Positions 35,666-43,170 of a stretch of 54,014 bases of DNA are shown in pieces. Under the pieces are notes generated by a model. It saw only the letters and a program-made list of their open reading frames with translations. It made no database searches and was not told the origin of the DNA. The DNA lies in assembly GCF_001659685.2 (NCBI RefSeq), contig NZ_LXYE02000043.1, forward strand, positions 1 through 54,014, in the 5' to 3' direction. Position 1 is the first letter of the stretch, and the number at the start of each line of letters is the position of its first letter. Source of the stretch: Labilibacter marinus (GTDB lineage Bacteria; Bacteroidota; Bacteroidia; Bacteroidales; Marinilabiliaceae). The translations under genes and the position numbers were made by a program.

Positions 35666-36046
35666 ATGGGACTATTTTCTTCTTTACTGGGTAATGCAGG
35701 TGTTGTGGATAACACCAAACTGCTAACTGAATACGAAAGTTTATTTACCGAAAACGAAAGCGTTGAGATAGGTTTTAAACTGATTAGAGACACCTTCGTT
35801 TTTACTAATAAGCGATTAATAATAGTAGATAAACAAGGTGTTACTGGGCGTAAAACAGAATACCTATCTATCCCTTACAAGGTTATTTCAAGATTTAGTA
35901 TAGAAACAGCTGGAACATTTGATTTAGATGCAGAATTGAAAATCTGGATTTCGAGCGAACAAACACCCAGCATTCAGAAAAAATTCAATAAATCAGTGAA
36001 TGTATACGACGTACAAAAAGTACTGGCTAAATATGTTTTGAAGTAA
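35666..36046 (+). CDS. Bacterial PH-domain protein (bPH_1 type)
   Basis: A 126-residue protein that is essentially one bacterial pleckstrin-homology fold: a short N-terminal helix (MGLFSSLLGNAGVVD), strands EIGFKLIRDTFVFTNKRLIIVDKQG, then RKTEYLSIPYKVISRFSIETAG and a final long helix. The TNKRLIIVD and IPYKxISRFSIE segments are typical of the family. No enzymatic residues; probably binds protein or membrane partners in the cytoplasm. It is 26 bp after speD and 12 bp before the channel gene, so it belongs to the polyamine/PspA transcript. Confidence 0.85.
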   Translation: MGLFSSLLGNAGVVDNTKLLTEYESLFTENESVEIGFKLIRDTFVFTNKRLIIVDKQGVTGRKTEYLSIPYKVISRFSIETAGTFDLDAELKIWISSEQTPSIQKKFNKSVNVYDVQKVLAKYVLK

Positions 36047-36058
36047 TAGATAAAAAAC

Positions 36059-37084
36059 ATGAAAAACAAAAAACTATTAATTGTTGGCCTTCTCTTTTAT
36101 TTGGCGCTAATCTACACCATCGCCATCATCGAAAAATCAAATCCCAATGCCAACATCAAAACCTTTAACGACGCCTTATGGTATTCGGTAGTTACCTTAA
36201 CCACTGTAGGCTATGGCGATTTTTACCCAGTCACTCCTTTTGGTAAAATACTTGGTTTATCTATTATTTTGGGTAGCCTTGGAATATTAGGCTTTTTAAT
36301 TAGTGAAATAACATACAGATTTAACGCTTATATGGAAAAGAAAAAAACAGGTTATTACGGAACGAAATTCGAAGACCACTACGTAATCATTGGCTGGAGT
36401 ATTTTTGCTCGTCAAGTGGCCGATCAAATCTATAATGCGGGCCATAAAGTGGCTTTAGTTACTAACTCTAAAGAAGACCTTGAGCTATTTAACGATTTGT
36501 ATGAGAATGATAATAGTTTTGCGATATATGCAGATTATAAAACCGCCGCGGTATACGAGAAAGTAAATATCAAAAAGAGTAAATCGGTATTTGTTAATTT
36601 CAAAGAAGACACTGATACGTTGGTGTTTGTATTAAACATCAAAAAAGAATATCCTGATATAGATATTGTTATAAACTGCACAAACCCTGAATTAAAACAA
36701 ACCCTTGAAAATACAGGAGTTCAACATGTAGTAGCCAGACATGAAGTTGCTTCAAGAATGGTGGCCAGCTATTTATTTGAACCGCATGTGGCTGAATATA
36801 CAGCCGATCTTATTTCAACTGGTGTTGATGAACATGATCAGGACATTCAACAATTTGTTGTACTTGAAAATAATCCCTTTAAAGGAATGAATTACTTTGA
36901 TGCCTTTGTAAAAATGAAAAAGGAATTAAATATTATTCTTATCGGATTGGTGATTGATGGAGTTTTAGTTAAAGATCCCTCTGATGATCAAGCCATATTG
37001 GAAGGCAATTATTTAATTGTGATTTCACGTGGAAACGACAAACAAAAACTAGAATCCACATTTGGAGTAAAAGAAGGATTTTAA
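36059..37084 (+). CDS. Two-TM potassium channel with RCK (TrkA-N/TrkA-C) domains
   Basis: A 341-residue K+ channel of the MthK/Kch type: TM1 at about 5-24, pore helix and filter TVGYGD (49-54), TM2 at about 65-82, then a cytoplasmic RCK domain beginning HYVIIGWSIFARQVADQI (nucleotide-binding Rossmann fold) and a TrkA-C-like module at about 255-335 (VLENNPFKGMNYFDA). The filter is intact so it should select K+. As last gene of the PspA/polyamine set it hints at coupling of polyamines, which can block K+ pores, to membrane potential or turgor; that is an inference. Confidence 0.93.
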   Translation: MKNKKLLIVGLLFYLALIYTIAIIEKSNPNANIKTFNDALWYSVVTLTTVGYGDFYPVTPFGKILGLSIILGSLGILGFLISEITYRFNAYMEKKKTGYYGTKFEDHYVIIGWSIFARQVADQIYNAGHKVALVTNSKEDLELFNDLYENDNSFAIYADYKTAAVYEKVNIKKSKSVFVNFKEDTDTLVFVLNIKKEYPDIDIVINCTNPELKQTLENTGVQHVVARHEVASRMVASYLFEPHVAEYTADLISTGVDEHDQDIQQFVVLENNPFKGMNYFDAFVKMKKELNIILIGLVIDGVLVKDPSDDQAILEGNYLIVISRGNDKQKLESTFGVKEGF

Positions 37085-37404
37085 TTTCATATCCTATAGC
37101 GAAGTCAAATTAGCTTCGTTATAGGCTGATTTGCTTACACACAAACTATACATAGTAATAAATTTAATCATTGTTGCAAACAAACTACACTTCTGTACTA
37201 CCAAGGCCTACACGCTAATTTCACCTCTTTCAAAACGTATATAATCAAGCCCTTATAAACCGACTCATTTTTACTATTCTCCTTTCTATATTCTTTTCTT
37301 AATCGAATCCTCTCTAAACAAATCATCAGAAAAACTGTTTATTGATAAATAAAATTATTAAATTTAGTATTCAGAAATAGTATAAATACTGAACATTCTT
37401 CGTA
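37085..37404 (+). other. Intergenic region between K+ channel and SpoIIE-phosphatase genes
   Basis: 320 bp without a gene. It holds the hairpin at 37093-37125 and a short dyad (AGTATAAATACT, 37379-37390, flanked by TTCAG and CTGAA) that ends 14 nt before the next start and could be an operator. Otherwise AT-rich with no other structure seen. Confidence 0.6.
37093..37125 (+). terminator. Hairpin after the K+ channel gene
   Basis: A 12-bp stem (37093-37104 with 37114-37125, one G-T pair) 8 nt after the stop codon. It lacks a T tract, so termination is likely but not certain. Confidence 0.5.
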
Positions 37405-39414
37405 ATGTACAGACTAAACCTTAAAGCTATGTTGTACTTCTTATTAAGAGTTAGCGATAAAGGTATAAGGTCTTCTCACCCCTTATACATTAGAAGTTTA
37501 GTATTACTTATAAGTGTTCTTCTATTCACCTCTCCCCATATTTACGCACAAAACGACATCTTTGATGCCAATGGAAATAAAATCAATAAAGAAGCAGCTA
37601 TTAAAAGAGTAGAAGAACAAATAAAACTGGGTGACTACAAAGAAGCAAGTAGACACTTAAATGCTATTGCTGAAGGTTATTGGAATGGAAAGGATTACTA
37701 TAATGCTATTGAGTATTACATTAAATCTATTCGACTAAACGAAAAAATTAACAATCAAAGTGGCATTGGCTCTATTTCGAGTAACCTTGGTATGATACAT
37801 TCGGATCTTAAAGACTATGAAAATGCGCTAAAATACTTCAATACATCTATCCAGATAAGAAAGGATCTACATGAAGTTTCTGGTTTAATTTCTTCGCACA
37901 TTAACGCCTCTGTTGTATTAAATAACCTTACTCGTTATGATGAATCAATCATCAACTTAAACCAAGCCCTACTATTATCTACTCAAATTAGTGATGCTGA
38001 TAGGATGAAGAGCTGCTATGGTATGCTAGCCGAAACCTATGAAAAAAAGGGCGATGGGGAAAAAATGATAGAGTATTATAATTTGTATCGTACTTTTCAT
38101 GAACTGGTAACTAAAAATCAAAATGAAAGAGTTCTAGAACAAGCTCTAGAAAGTGAGTTAAAAGCTCAATTTCATGAGGCTCAAAAACGAATTAAAGAGC
38201 TAGAATTAATCAACGCACAACGTCAGCTTGCGGAAAAGGAAAGGGTACTCACTCGAAAAGATACAGTGTACCAAGAACTCATGGCAAAATATACCAAAAG
38301 TGAATTAGCAAATACAGTCATTAACAAAAATCTAAAACTAAAAGACTTAAGAATTTTTCAAAGCATAGCTAAACTTAAGCGCGAACAACTTTTTGTGCGT
38401 GTACTTATATTCTCCATTATAGCCGTTTGTTTATTACTCACTTTATTATTCTATAGTCATCAACAAAAACGCAAGTCCAACAAACTATTAACAAAACGAA
38501 ATGAGGAAGTCAATAGGCAGCACGACGAAATTGTTGAGCAACAAAAGGAGCTGGAGCGATACTATAACATCATTACTTTAAGAAATGAACATATTACTAG
38601 TAGTATAAGCTATGCCAAATTAATTCAGCAAGCCGTAATAGGAAGAAAAGAAAACTTTAATGATTTATTTAATGATGCCTTTATATTTTTTAGACCCAAA
38701 GACATTGTTAGCGGTGATTTTTATTGGTTTAAAAAGGTGAATGGATACTCTATGTTTGCCGTAGTTGATTGCACCGGACATGGTGTCCCTGGCGCTTTCA
38801 TGTCGATGTTGGGAATTAATTTAATAAACCAAATTACGAATAGTGGCATTCATGAAGTGGATGAAATTTTAAACCATTTAAATGCTGGGGTTAATGAAGC
38901 TCTTAATTCTAGCGCTAACGACAATGTTGTAAGCAGAGACGGCATGGACATATCATTAGTTTGTATTGATGAAGCAAACAAACTGATGTACTTCTCGGGC
39001 GCTAAACACTCCTTATATTACATTCAGGATAAAAAACTACAGGTACTTAAAGGAGATAGATGCTCCATTGGTAGCATAGATTACGCGGATCGTACAAAAA
39101 AGCGCTATACCAAGCAACAAGTTGATATCTCAAAGCCTACATCTATATATGCTTTCTCAGATGGAATTGTAGATCAATTTAATGAGAACGATGATAAAAA
39201 GTTTTTACGTTCTAGACTTAGAGCTCTTCTTTTAAAAGTTCATTTAAAACCTGCTCCAGAACAAAAAGAAATGATAGCAAAAGCTTTTACGGATTGGAAA
39301 GGAAAACAAACGCAAACTGACGACATACTGTTGCTTGGCGTTCAGCTTGCCCTAACCTATAAAATAGCAGCCAGCATCCACAATCAGATTGACTTTACGC
39401 ACAATAAATCTTAA
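37405..39414 (+). CDS. TPR sensor with SpoIIE/PP2C-type phosphatase domain
   Basis: A 669-residue protein with an N-terminal hydrophobic signal helix (about 31-48, ending IYAQ), TPR repeats in the periplasm (about 55-230; GIGSISSNLGMIHSDLKDYE, YNAIEYYIKSIRLNEK), a coiled coil, a membrane helix at about 329-350, a second coiled coil, and a PPM/SpoIIE serine phosphatase domain (about 400-655). Metal-site residues are visible in VSGDFYWF, VVDCTGHGVPGAFMSM, AFSDGIVDQ and QTDDILLLG. It should dephosphorylate Ser/Thr on a partner protein such as an anti-sigma antagonist, which is not encoded nearby. The start is the ATG at 37405, with M9 (37429) an alternative. Confidence 0.9.
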   Translation: MYRLNLKAMLYFLLRVSDKGIRSSHPLYIRSLVLLISVLLFTSPHIYAQNDIFDANGNKINKEAAIKRVEEQIKLGDYKEASRHLNAIAEGYWNGKDYYNAIEYYIKSIRLNEKINNQSGIGSISSNLGMIHSDLKDYENALKYFNTSIQIRKDLHEVSGLISSHINASVVLNNLTRYDESIINLNQALLLSTQISDADRMKSCYGMLAETYEKKGDGEKMIEYYNLYRTFHELVTKNQNERVLEQALESELKAQFHEAQKRIKELELINAQRQLAEKERVLTRKDTVYQELMAKYTKSELANTVINKNLKLKDLRIFQSIAKLKREQLFVRVLIFSIIAVCLLLTLLFYSHQQKRKSNKLLTKRNEEVNRQHDEIVEQQKELERYYNIITLRNEHITSSISYAKLIQQAVIGRKENFNDLFNDAFIFFRPKDIVSGDFYWFKKVNGYSMFAVVDCTGHGVPGAFMSMLGINLINQITNSGIHEVDEILNHLNAGVNEALNSSANDNVVSRDGMDISLVCIDEANKLMYFSGAKHSLYYIQDKKLQVLKGDRCSIGSIDYADRTKKRYTKQQVDISKPTSIYAFSDGIVDQFNENDDKKFLRSRLRALLLKVHLKPAPEQKEMIAKAFTDWKGKQTQTDDILLLGVQLALTYKIAASIHNQIDFTHNKS

Positions 39415-39426
39415 TCTACACCTAGA

Positions 39427-41139
39427 ATGAAAACAACTATACAAAGTTTAATATACATGGTTATTATAGCATATTCGATGCAAACATATGCTCAAAAGCC
39501 CATTTTGCCAGAACCTACAAACTATGTGGATAGTGTAAATAGGTATTATATGCAAGCTGAGTTACCAGTTTATTTATCCATTTCTAATTCTCCCGATAGT
39601 AAAGGAAAAACAATTCCGCCTAGTAATTCTAAAGAAAGGGTGAACGAAAAAAAACCCATTTATATGGATGGGCATGGTATTCATAAAATCAGACATATGG
39701 ATGGTCCACAGGGCAATACTTTAGACGCTTTTGTAATTTATGCTGATGGAATTGCCCCAAAAACAATTCTTAAATTTAATGATGCATTGCGATACAAAAC
39801 AAAAGACAAAATTTACTATGCCCCCAATATGTCTGCAGAACTAATTGCTAAAGATGAACTATCAGGTGTAAAAAACACCTATTTATCGGTTAACAAAACC
39901 ATGTTTAATCGCGATGATATAAGCTTTGAACCGAATAATGAAGGTGATTACCTATTGCAGTACTATTCTACTGACCAGGTGGGAAATGCGGAAGGTATTC
40001 AAAAATACAACTTTACAATCGACTTAAGTCCTCCTAAAAGCTATTACAATATAGTGGGTATAGCTAAAGGAAATATTATATCAACTAGCACCCGATTATA
40101 CCTAACTTCTACCGATAGTTTATCGGGAATCTCAGCAATGTACTGGTATTTCGATAAAGATGAGCCCAAGCTTTATGCTGGTAATGATCTTCCTGTAGCC
40201 CAGCTACAAGATGGGTATCATACCGTAAATTATTATGCCATTGATAATGTTGGCAATACCGCTAAAGTGGAACAATTGGAGTTTTACCTAGATAAAACAG
40301 CTCCCATTGTTTCGGCTGATGTATTGGGTGATAAATTTATTGTTGGCGACAAAGTGTATTACTCTAGCAGAACCAAATTAAAACTGACTGCCGTAGATAA
40401 TAAATCGGGCATAAAAGATGTATTATATGCTGTTGATAACAACGATTTCATGCCATATAAAGACCCATTTTATTTACCCAACCAAACAGGCAAACACACG
40501 GTTAGGTATTTTGCAAGGGATAATGTTTCTAACGATAAAAACCACTCCGAATATAAGCATATTGTAGGCATTGTTTATGTTGATTTAACAGGCCCTACAT
40601 TATCTTATAAATACAACGGCCCGAGTTTTAAAAAAGGAAACATGAAGTACATTTCGAGCAAGACGGACATTGTTTTTAATGGATTTGACGGAGAATCGGG
40701 TCTAAAAAATATGAAGTATATGCATAATGGAAGTGAGGAAATGGATTACACGGAACCTATTAATATTAAAGATGACGGACTGCACCAAATGACCATTGTT
40801 GGTTATGACAATGTGAACAATAGGAATGTAGAAAATTTTGAATTTACGGTGGATAATGTACCTTCTGATATTTTTGTTACTTATTCTGCTTCACCTACCG
40901 ATACAATCAACAATGTACCTGTATACCCATCGTACACCTCTATATTTTTAGCAGGTACCGACGCAGGTACCGAATGCGATAAAATATTCTATTCAATTAA
41001 TAAGCAAACTCTAAAACCTTATAACAATAAAATATCAGGTTTTAAAAAGAATACTGATATAGAATTAAAAATTGTGGCCGAGGATAAACTAAAGAACACC
41101 TCTGAAATCATTATAACTTTTAAAACAAACGATTTATAA
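39427..41139 (+). CDS. Secreted Ig-like (OmpL47-type) repeat protein
   Basis: A 570-residue protein with a signal peptide (to QTYAQ) and at least four repeats of about 90-100 residues, each with a D-x-T/S-x-P start (DLSPPKSYYN, DKTAPIVSAD, DLTGPTLSYK) and a later YYAxDNVGN-like strand (YYSTDQVGNAEG, YYAIDNVGNTAK, YFARDNVSND, GYDNVNNRN). This is the bacterial Ig-like / OmpL47 type of beta-sandwich seen in surface and periplasmic proteins. It follows the SpoIIE phosphatase gene after 12 bp and so may be the sensor's extracytoplasmic partner. No catalytic motif seen. Confidence 0.88.
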   Translation: MKTTIQSLIYMVIIAYSMQTYAQKPILPEPTNYVDSVNRYYMQAELPVYLSISNSPDSKGKTIPPSNSKERVNEKKPIYMDGHGIHKIRHMDGPQGNTLDAFVIYADGIAPKTILKFNDALRYKTKDKIYYAPNMSAELIAKDELSGVKNTYLSVNKTMFNRDDISFEPNNEGDYLLQYYSTDQVGNAEGIQKYNFTIDLSPPKSYYNIVGIAKGNIISTSTRLYLTSTDSLSGISAMYWYFDKDEPKLYAGNDLPVAQLQDGYHTVNYYAIDNVGNTAKVEQLEFYLDKTAPIVSADVLGDKFIVGDKVYYSSRTKLKLTAVDNKSGIKDVLYAVDNNDFMPYKDPFYLPNQTGKHTVRYFARDNVSNDKNHSEYKHIVGIVYVDLTGPTLSYKYNGPSFKKGNMKYISSKTDIVFNGFDGESGLKNMKYMHNGSEEMDYTEPINIKDDGLHQMTIVGYDNVNNRNVENFEFTVDNVPSDIFVTYSASPTDTINNVPVYPSYTSIFLAGTDAGTECDKIFYSINKQTLKPYNNKISGFKKNTDIELKIVAEDKLKNTSEIIITFKTNDL

Positions 41140-41145
41140 AATACA

Positions 41146-41188
41146 AAACCCACTTTCTTTATTCATTTCGAAAGCGGGTTTGTTTTTT
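41146..41188 (+). terminator. Intrinsic terminator after the Ig-repeat gene
   Basis: Arms 41146-41157 and 41170-41181 pair with one A-C mismatch (AAACCC x CTTTC with GAAAG x GGGTTT) around a 12-nt loop, followed by GTTTTTT. It serves the plus-strand operon and lies just before the convergent glycosyltransferase stop. Confidence 0.8.
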
Positions 41189-41203
41189 CATCAGCCTAAA
41201 TAA

Positions 41204-42709
41204 TTATTTATCTCGCTTTAAAATCTTAGCTCTCCCTATCTCTTTTACTAAAACATAATGGTCTTTCATATATTGCTGATAATATAGGTTTTCCGCTGAC
41301 TTTCGTCCTCCAAACGGTAAGCGTTCATATTTATTCACTACAAAAGTTGGCTGCACCTCTTCTAACAGATATTTCATTTCTGCCATGGGACTTCCGTGAG
41401 TGCCTTTAACAATATCGTATAAATACGGACGAAGTAAATTGGATGGATGTGTAGCAATTTTTGTAGGCGGTTGTATATCCATTAACCAATAACCTATATG
41501 GAAGTAAGCAAAAAAGGCATTCTCTAACTCGGGTTCATCTTTTTGAATATAGTCAACCACTTCAAATGTTTCTCCATGATATAAAGTTCCTCGTTTAGCT
41601 ATACTTTCGCCCATTTTATAATATTCGATATATGCCTCGGCTGGTAGCAATACCAATATCCAAAGTAAAAAACCTGCTTTTCGTATTTTGGAGAAGTTAA
41701 TAAGGCTTCCTAACTCCAAAATAAAGAACCACATAAATGGATATAATTGAAGCAAATAATGACCATTAACTTTCCCTCCTTTCATCAGCATAAAAAGAAC
41801 ACCTAGGGTAAAAATACTTAGTAGTAAAACATTCTTATCCTTGGCTTTAAAAAAGTTAATTTTGTTTTTGAAAACATAAGTAGAAACAATAATTACAGCA
41901 CAAGGAATCATACTATTGGATGCTTCCAATACCTTTGACCAAGGAACGTTAGAATAACTCAAAGACCCAATTACTACTGAATTCCACCATACATCTCCTA
42001 TTCCATTAAACCAATATGGCAGAAAACTAAATGCCGGCGCTACCAAAACTCCTAATAGCAGTAGCAAACCATTTCCAAATATTTGTTTTACCGATAAACG
42101 AGATGTTAACAAATAAAAGGCGAACAAAATAAAATATGGATAGGCTAAATTGAGCCTAAACATCATTGCTGTGCCTGCCAACAAACCTGTTAGTAACAAG
42201 CCTTTTGCAGAATCTCTATCTTTTATAAACAAATAAATACTCCACACACAAAACAGCATGGCTATATGCTCAGACATAACACCTTGCATGGTACCCAAGA
42301 GGCTCGCAAAAACAACATAAAGCAGTCCATTATAGAACCCAAATCGTTCGCTTTTAATCTTTTTGCCAATCAGATAAACAAACCAAGCGGTAAGAAATAC
42401 CAATACAACACCTGAAAATCGAATCGCTATTAAACTTTTACCAAACAATTGAATAATGGCCCCAAAATAGTAAAATACAAATGGTGGTTTTAAGTCCCAC
42501 AACTCAGTATAAGGTAAATTTCCATCTATCAAGGATTGTCCCATAATGATGAATGTACTCTCATCATGGTCGATAAAATCTCTGAAAAAGAATGGAAATC
42601 GAATTAAAAAAGTAACGATAAAAAAGATTAAAAAGGCAAATACTCCAGATGGATTTGCTAAGTGTTCTTTAAACGATTTGCTTTTTAATTGATATATAAT
42701 GCCAGCCAT
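41204..42709 (-). CDS. GT39/ArnT-like membrane glycosyltransferase
   Basis: A 501-residue polytopic protein with about 11-12 membrane helices and a soluble C-terminal tail. The first large loop carries the GT-C acidic motif DHDES (Asp47-Glu50) followed by GNLPYTELWDLKPPFVFYYFG, the pattern of the PMT/ArnT family using polyprenyl-phosphate sugars. The target (lipid A, glycan or protein) cannot be told. It converges with the Ig-repeat gene and has a 461-bp upstream gap containing repeat-like sequence. Confidence 0.85.
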   Translation of the reverse strand: MAGIIYQLKSKSFKEHLANPSGVFAFLIFFIVTFLIRFPFFFRDFIDHDESTFIIMGQSLIDGNLPYTELWDLKPPFVFYYFGAIIQLFGKSLIAIRFSGVVLVFLTAWFVYLIGKKIKSERFGFYNGLLYVVFASLLGTMQGVMSEHIAMLFCVWSIYLFIKDRDSAKGLLLTGLLAGTAMMFRLNLAYPYFILFAFYLLTSRLSVKQIFGNGLLLLLGVLVAPAFSFLPYWFNGIGDVWWNSVVIGSLSYSNVPWSKVLEASNSMIPCAVIIVSTYVFKNKINFFKAKDKNVLLLSIFTLGVLFMLMKGGKVNGHYLLQLYPFMWFFILELGSLINFSKIRKAGFLLWILVLLPAEAYIEYYKMGESIAKRGTLYHGETFEVVDYIQKDEPELENAFFAYFHIGYWLMDIQPPTKIATHPSNLLRPYLYDIVKGTHGSPMAEMKYLLEEVQPTFVVNKYERLPFGGRKSAENLYYQQYMKDHYVLVKEIGRAKILKRDK

Positions 42710-43170
42710 ATATTGTTACGTAATTGAGCTCCTAAAACTATATAATAATTTTAGAATAACCTTGTGCTAAACGACAACAGCTTTATCTGACTTTTTTAAG
42801 AAAAAAACAGAGGAATCATATACCAAAGGAACATTTGAATGAACTGACTCACTACATTAGAGGGCAATACTACTTATTACCACGAGAAAACTGCTTTTTA
42901 CGGCAGCGAAGTTCTCGTTACCACGGAAACTAGCTTTTTAGCTACTGTAACATCCGGTTTTCCTTTTGTTACAAGGAACTTCCCTAAGGTAAAAAGCATT
43001 TAGGCTAACGTACATCTCTGCTCGCCTTGTTTTGTATCAGCTTAGCTCTTGCTTTTACCAGCTTGCTTTACTTTTCTTTCATTTTAATTTATGAATATAC
43101 CTAGTCAGCTTAGTTTGCTTTTTGTTAGATATCAGAATTAAGTAAAAAACCCCAGGTACAGGATCACTTA
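42710..43170 (-). other. 461-bp intergenic region between E1 and GT39 genes
   Basis: No ORF of note. Upstream of the GT39 gene on the minus strand; it holds an imperfect tandem repeat with hairpin potential (42877-42990) and a less AT-rich block to about 43080. No -7 box could be assigned for the GT39 gene. Confidence 0.6.
42877..42990. repeat. Imperfect repeat with nested hairpins
   Basis: TTACCACG occurs at 42877 and 42918 (41 nt apart), each followed by a GAAA..GCTTTTTA core, and a weaker third unit begins with TTAC at 42969. Unit one folds as ACGAGAA/TTCTCGT (42882-42888 with 42912-42918) plus CTGC/GCAG; unit two folds as TAGC/GCTA. It looks like an intergenic repetitive or mobile-hairpin element, but copies elsewhere in the genome cannot be checked here. 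Confidence 0.5.

Noticed and set aside
42877-43080. RNase P or other known structural RNA on the minus strand
   Set aside because: The block lacks conserved cores of RNase P RNA, tmRNA and 6S RNA; the hairpins are better explained as repeats.
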